Shown piece after piece: positions 5,385 to 8,101 of a stretch of 8,101 nt of DNA. The stretch lies in NCBI GenBank assembly GCA_964462295.1, contig CAYWXH010000077.1:1-8101 (forward strand), written 5' to 3'. Source of the stretch: JALVIU01 sp964462295. Its GTDB lineage: Bacteria; Atribacterota; JALVIU01. Each line of letters opens with the position of its first letter. Positions within the stretch are counted from its first letter, which is position 1. The position numbers and the translations under genes are program-made. The notes beneath the pieces are model-generated. The model searched no databases. It was not told where the DNA came from and saw only the letters and a list, made by a program, of their open reading frames with translations.

Positions 5385-6593
5385 ATGGCTTACGAAAGAT
5401 TGGATGAGAACAAGGCGATAGAATATGTAAGAAAATTAGGGCTTTTTCCAGATGATGCCAAACTTAGCGCAAAAGAAGTAGGGGATGGAAATTTAAACCT
5501 AGTATTTAAGATAAAAGATGAAAATACAGGAAAATCTGTTGTCATAAAACAGGCACTTCCATATGTAAGAGTAGTAGGCGAAGGTTGGCCTATGACCTTA
5601 GATAGGGCAAGAATAGAGGCAGAGGCGCTTGAGATACAAAACAAACTCGCCCCTGGACTTGTGCCAAAATTACACCATATGGACCCAGAAATGGCACTTA
5701 TGGTTATGGAAGATCTCTCCCATTTGGAGGTAATGAGACGGGGTATGATCAGGATGAAAAAATATCCCAAATTTCCTGATCATATTTCTACCTTTATGGC
5801 AAATACACTCTTTTATACATCTGATTTTTATCTTGACTCTGCAGAGAAAAAGGCCCTTGTCAAAAAATTTATAAATCCTGAACTCTGTAAAATCACAGAA
5901 GATCTTATTTTTACAGAACCGTATTATGATGCAGAAAGAAACAATGTAAATCCTGAATTAAGACCATATCTGGAAACAGTTTTTTGGAAGAGAAAAGCCC
6001 TCTGGAATGAGGCAACAAAGATGAAGTTTAAATTTATGACAGAGGCACAAAGTCTTGTACATGGAGATCTTCATACAGGATCCATCTTTGCAGGACCAGA
6101 TGATACAAAGGTGTTTGACACAGAGTTTTCATATGTAGGACCTGCCGCATTTGACCCTGGACTACTTCTTGGAAACATACTTATAAATTATGTGTCATGG
6201 GATGGAAAGACTGATAAATATAGCCGCGAACAGATTATAGACTATCGTGAATATATACTTGATATGATAAATGATACATTCACCCAGTTTGAAGAGAAAT
6301 TCACAGCAAATTGGGAAAAGGATGCAAAAGATATAAGTGCAAAGGTACCAGGATATATGGACTACTTTATGAGGACATTCTTTGTAGATATGTTGGGTTA
6401 TGCGGCAACGGTTATGATAAGAAGGGTACATGGCCTTGCACACAATATAGATGTGGATGAAATAGAAGACCTTAAAGTAAGAAGAGATGTGCAGATAAAG
6501 ATACTGGAACTTGCAGAAGAGATCATGTTCAACAGGGCACATTTTGATAACATAAAAGACCTTACCCGTTTCGTCAAAAAAGAATTATTTTAA
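5385..6593 (+). CDS. mtnK: S-methyl-5-thioribose kinase
   Basis: MtnK transfers phosphate from ATP to C1 of 5-methylthioribose, giving 5-methylthioribose-1-phosphate in the methionine salvage pathway. The 402-residue length is normal for this aminoglycoside-phosphotransferase-like kinase. Visible motifs: Gly-rich loop GDGNLNLVF (33-41), ATP-binding Lys55 in VVIKQA, the substrate-side stretch VRVVGEGWPMTLDRARIEAE (61-80), which is close to invariant in MtnK, catalytic HGDLHTGS (226-233) with Asp228, and the metal-binding D-x-E pair Asp245/Glu247 in VFDTEFSYVGPAAFDPG. The start has a strong AAGGAGGA at 5373-5380, four bases upstream. It sits 15 bp after the permease gene and 17 bp before mtnA, all probably one transcript. 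A related sugar such as 5-deoxyribose is a possible extra or alternative substrate. Confidence 0.95.
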   Translation: MAYERLDENKAIEYVRKLGLFPDDAKLSAKEVGDGNLNLVFKIKDENTGKSVVIKQALPYVRVVGEGWPMTLDRARIEAEALEIQNKLAPGLVPKLHHMDPEMALMVMEDLSHLEVMRRGMIRMKKYPKFPDHISTFMANTLFYTSDFYLDSAEKKALVKKFINPELCKITEDLIFTEPYYDAERNNVNPELRPYLETVFWKRKALWNEATKMKFKFMTEAQSLVHGDLHTGSIFAGPDDTKVFDTEFSYVGPAAFDPGLLLGNILINYVSWDGKTDKYSREQIIDYREYILDMINDTFTQFEEKFTANWEKDAKDISAKVPGYMDYFMRTFFVDMLGYAATVMIRRVHGLAHNIDVDEIEDLKVRRDVQIKILELAEEIMFNRAHFDNIKDLTRFVKKELF

Positions 6594-6610
6594 AAATAAG
6601 GAGGAAAATC

Positions 6611-7654
6611 ATGCATCTTAAGACTATTACAATGGAATGGACAGGGGATGAGCTTTTACTAATAGACCAGAGAAAGCTCCCCCTTGAAGAGATATACAAT
6701 TCTTACAAAGACTATAGAGGTGTTGCAGAGGCTATAACTACTATGGTAGTAAGGGGTGCACCTGCTATAGGTGCAACAGCTGGATTTGGATATGCACTTG
6801 GTGTAAAAGAGGTAGTAAATAAGGTAGGGAGTTTCTCTGAATTATTAGAAGAGATGACAAAGGTAAAGGAAGTCCTTGCAAAAACAAGACCTACAGCTGT
6901 AAATCTCTTCTGGGCCTTAGATAGGATGGAAAAAACCCTAAAAGAATACGGAAAATTAGAAGGTGTAGCAGAAAGAATGGAAGAAGAGGCTATGAAAATA
7001 GCAAAGGAAGATATAGAGATCAATAAGGCAATGGGCAGAAATGGGGCAGAACTTATTAAAGATGGGTTTAGAATCCTTACACATTGCAACACTGGCGCAC
7101 TCGCCACAGTAGATTATGGAACAGCACTTGGAGTAATAAGGACTGCACACGAACAGGGCAAAAAGATTACCGTATATGCAGATGAGACAAGACCATACCT
7201 ACAAGGTGCCCGTCTTACCGCATGGGAGCTTGTAAAATACGGCATAGATGCATACCTTATAAGTGACAATATGGCCGGATGGATGATGAAACTGGGAAAT
7301 ATAGATATGGTCATAGTAGGTGCAGATAGGGTTACGGCAAATGGCGATGTTGCAAATAAAATCGGAACTTACAGTGTAGCTGTCCTTGCCAAAAAGCATG
7401 GTATCCCATTCTATGTGGCACTCCCTACAAGCACAATAGATATGTCTTTACCATCTGGAGACAAAATCCCCATTGAAGAGCGCTCCCCAGATGAGGTAAC
7501 ACATTGTGGCGGAAAAAGGATTGCACCAGAAGGGATAAAGGTGAAAAACCCAGCATTTGATGTAACAGACCACGAACTTGTAGCAGGAATCATAACAGAA
7601 AAGGGTGTGGTTTATCCACCATATGAGGAAAACCTAAAGAAACTTTTTGAATAA
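6611..7654 (+). CDS. mtnA: S-methyl-5-thioribose-1-phosphate isomerase
   Basis: MtnA converts 5-methylthioribose-1-phosphate to 5-methylthioribulose-1-phosphate, the step after MtnK. It is a cytosolic enzyme related to eIF2B alpha/beta/delta subunits, and 347 residues is a typical length. Both catalytic residues are present: Cys159 in THCNTGALAT and Asp239 in VGADRVTANGDVANKIGTY. The phosphate and substrate contacts RGAPAIG (48-54) and ADETRPYLQGARLTAWEL (190-207) are intact, which separates it from ribose-1,5-bisphosphate isomerase and true eIF2B subunits. The start is fixed by AAGGAGG (6598-6604), six bases upstream; a second ATG seven codons in has no such site. It is the last gene of the operon. 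No dehydratase, enolase, dioxygenase or aldolase gene follows in the window. Confidence 0.96.
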   Translation: MHLKTITMEWTGDELLLIDQRKLPLEEIYNSYKDYRGVAEAITTMVVRGAPAIGATAGFGYALGVKEVVNKVGSFSELLEEMTKVKEVLAKTRPTAVNLFWALDRMEKTLKEYGKLEGVAERMEEEAMKIAKEDIEINKAMGRNGAELIKDGFRILTHCNTGALATVDYGTALGVIRTAHEQGKKITVYADETRPYLQGARLTAWELVKYGIDAYLISDNMAGWMMKLGNIDMVIVGADRVTANGDVANKIGTYSVAVLAKKHGIPFYVALPTSTIDMSLPSGDKIPIEERSPDEVTHCGGKRIAPEGIKVKNPAFDVTDHELVAGIITEKGVVYPPYEENLKKLFE

Positions 7655-7655
7655 T

Positions 7656-7682
7656 AATAGGGGGGTATGCCCCCCCCTTATT
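7656..7682. terminator. Hairpin terminator after mtnA
   Basis: AATAGGGGGG (7656-7665) pairs with CCCCCTTATT (7673-7682) over 10 bp with one G-U pair; the loop is 7 nt. On the plus strand TTATTAT follows, a short U-rich tail, so it can act as an intrinsic terminator for the operon. It begins one base after the mtnA stop codon and lies three bases before the stop of the convergent minus-strand gene, which it may also serve. Confidence 0.7.
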
Positions 7683-7685
7683 TTA

Positions 7686-8101
7686 TTATGGTAGAAATGT
7701 AACCATAGTCTCTACAGACACAGCCTTCCCACTATCTGTTATACCGTGAAGTATAAACTTTTTTTGATAGGGAGGTATTGTAGCATAAAAACCAGCGGTG
7801 AAAGCTATTTTATCACCTGGCACTAGATATGTCTTCCATCCAGGCCAAGAGGCTATTTCTGCCTGATTAGATGTCCCCTTAAATACAAAACTACTATTTT
7901 GTGTCTCTTTTTCATATAAATCCAAACTAGTAAGGGTAACAGCCTCATTTCCTTCTATAGTTACATAGCCATTATACATCCATCCATAAGGTTCATGTGG
8001 TACAACCTCTGGATCTGTCCAGAATTTAAGCCTTGTCTCTTGGGTTGAAGCTGTAGGCTGAGGTGTAGGGGAGGCTGTAGGCCAAGGCGTAGGCTGAGGT
8101 A
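7686..8101 (-). CDS. 3' part of a surface/secreted protein with a Pro/Thr linker (partial)
   Basis: The minus-strand frame stays open to the right edge of the window, so this is the C-terminal 137 residues of a larger gene. An in-frame Met at 7979 is internal: it has no ribosome binding site and the reading continues upstream without a stop. The visible part starts with a low-complexity linker, PQPTPWPTASPTPQPTAS, encoded by a degenerate repeat in which GTAGGCTGAGGT recurs after 36 bp (8053-8064, 8089-8100). A domain of about 115 residues follows, beginning RLKFWTDPEV and ending ETMVTFLP. It is rich in short alternating hydrophobic stretches with Gly/Pro turns, which suggests a beta-sandwich. 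Pro/Thr linkers usually join domains of exported proteins, so an extracellular location is likely. I do not recognise the family. Confidence 0.75.
   Translation of the reverse strand, partial: PQPTPWPTASPTPQPTASTQETRLKFWTDPEVVPHEPYGWMYNGYVTIEGNEAVTLTSLDLYEKETQNSSFVFKGTSNQAEIASWPGWKTYLVPGDKIAFTAGFYATIPPYQKKFILHGITDSGKAVSVETMVTFLP
8053..8101. repeat. Degenerate coding repeat (Pro/Thr linker)
   Basis: GTAGGCTGAGGT occurs at 8053-8064 and 8089-8100, a 36-bp (12-codon) step. Related copies lie between them (GTAGGGGAGGCT, GTAGGCCAAGGC). On the minus strand it encodes alternating Pro and Thr/Ser/Ala/Gln. It continues past the window edge, so its copy number is unknown. Confidence 0.7.

Noticed and set aside
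6611..7654. mtnA as ribose-1,5-bisphosphate isomerase or an eIF2B-like subunit
   Set aside because: The MtnA-type substrate motifs and catalytic Cys159/Asp239 are intact and the gene follows mtnK directly.
7660..7677. G6/C8 homopolymers as a phase-variation switch
   Set aside because: They lie after the mtnA stop and outside the convergent gene, inside the terminator stem, so length changes would not shift a reading frame.
7686..7979. A complete 97-residue minus-strand gene starting at the Met at 7979
   Set aside because: The frame continues without a stop to the window edge and encodes a coherent linker; no ribosome binding site precedes this Met.

Overview
The window is AT-rich, bacterial and gene-dense. 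Ribosome binding sites are strong (AGGAGG type) and promoters are of the sigma-70 type. Ile ATA and Arg AGA/AGG codons are frequent, a pattern common in thermophilic or low-GC anaerobes. The solute-binding protein has a signal peptide but no lipobox cysteine, which fits a diderm cell with a periplasm slightly better than a monoderm. I cannot assign a lineage; Caldisericota, Dictyoglomota, Atribacterota and similar deep branches are guesses only.

Layout. Positions 1-330 hold a cluster of dispersed non-coding repeats built on the core CTCCTCGCAATGACA, in both orientations, ending in a run of four cores about 31 bp apart. An extended -10 promoter then drives a small HD-domain phosphohydrolase (412-894, +). 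A convergent gene (933-1532, -) encodes a type IV pilin or type II pseudopilin-like protein, and a hairpin over the HD stop codon separates the two. A 260-bp divergent region (1533-1792) carries one promoter for the pilin and one perfect consensus promoter for the main operon. Two identical 12-bp palindromes lie just downstream of that second promoter.

The main operon (1793-7654, +) has five genes: a periplasmic sugar-binding protein, a tandem-domain sugar ABC ATPase, an RbsC-type permease, 5-methylthioribose kinase (mtnK) and 5-methylthioribose-1-phosphate isomerase (mtnA). The last four are tightly spaced; a strong stem-loop separates the binding-protein gene from the ATPase gene. The simplest reading is one pathway: an RbsABC-type importer takes up 5-methylthioribose (or a close 5-deoxypentose), MtnK phosphorylates it at C1 and MtnA isomerises it to the ribulose-1-phosphate. 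The genes that would use that product (mtnB/C/D, a class II aldolase of the DHAP shunt, or a RuBisCO-like protein) are not in the window.

A hairpin follows mtnA. On the minus strand beyond it is the 3' part of a gene that runs off the right edge, encoding a Pro/Thr-rich linker followed by a probable beta-rich C-terminal domain of unknown function.

The points most worth following are the dedicated methylthioribose uptake operon, its paired palindromic operator candidates, and the stop-codon hairpins that lack U-tracts.
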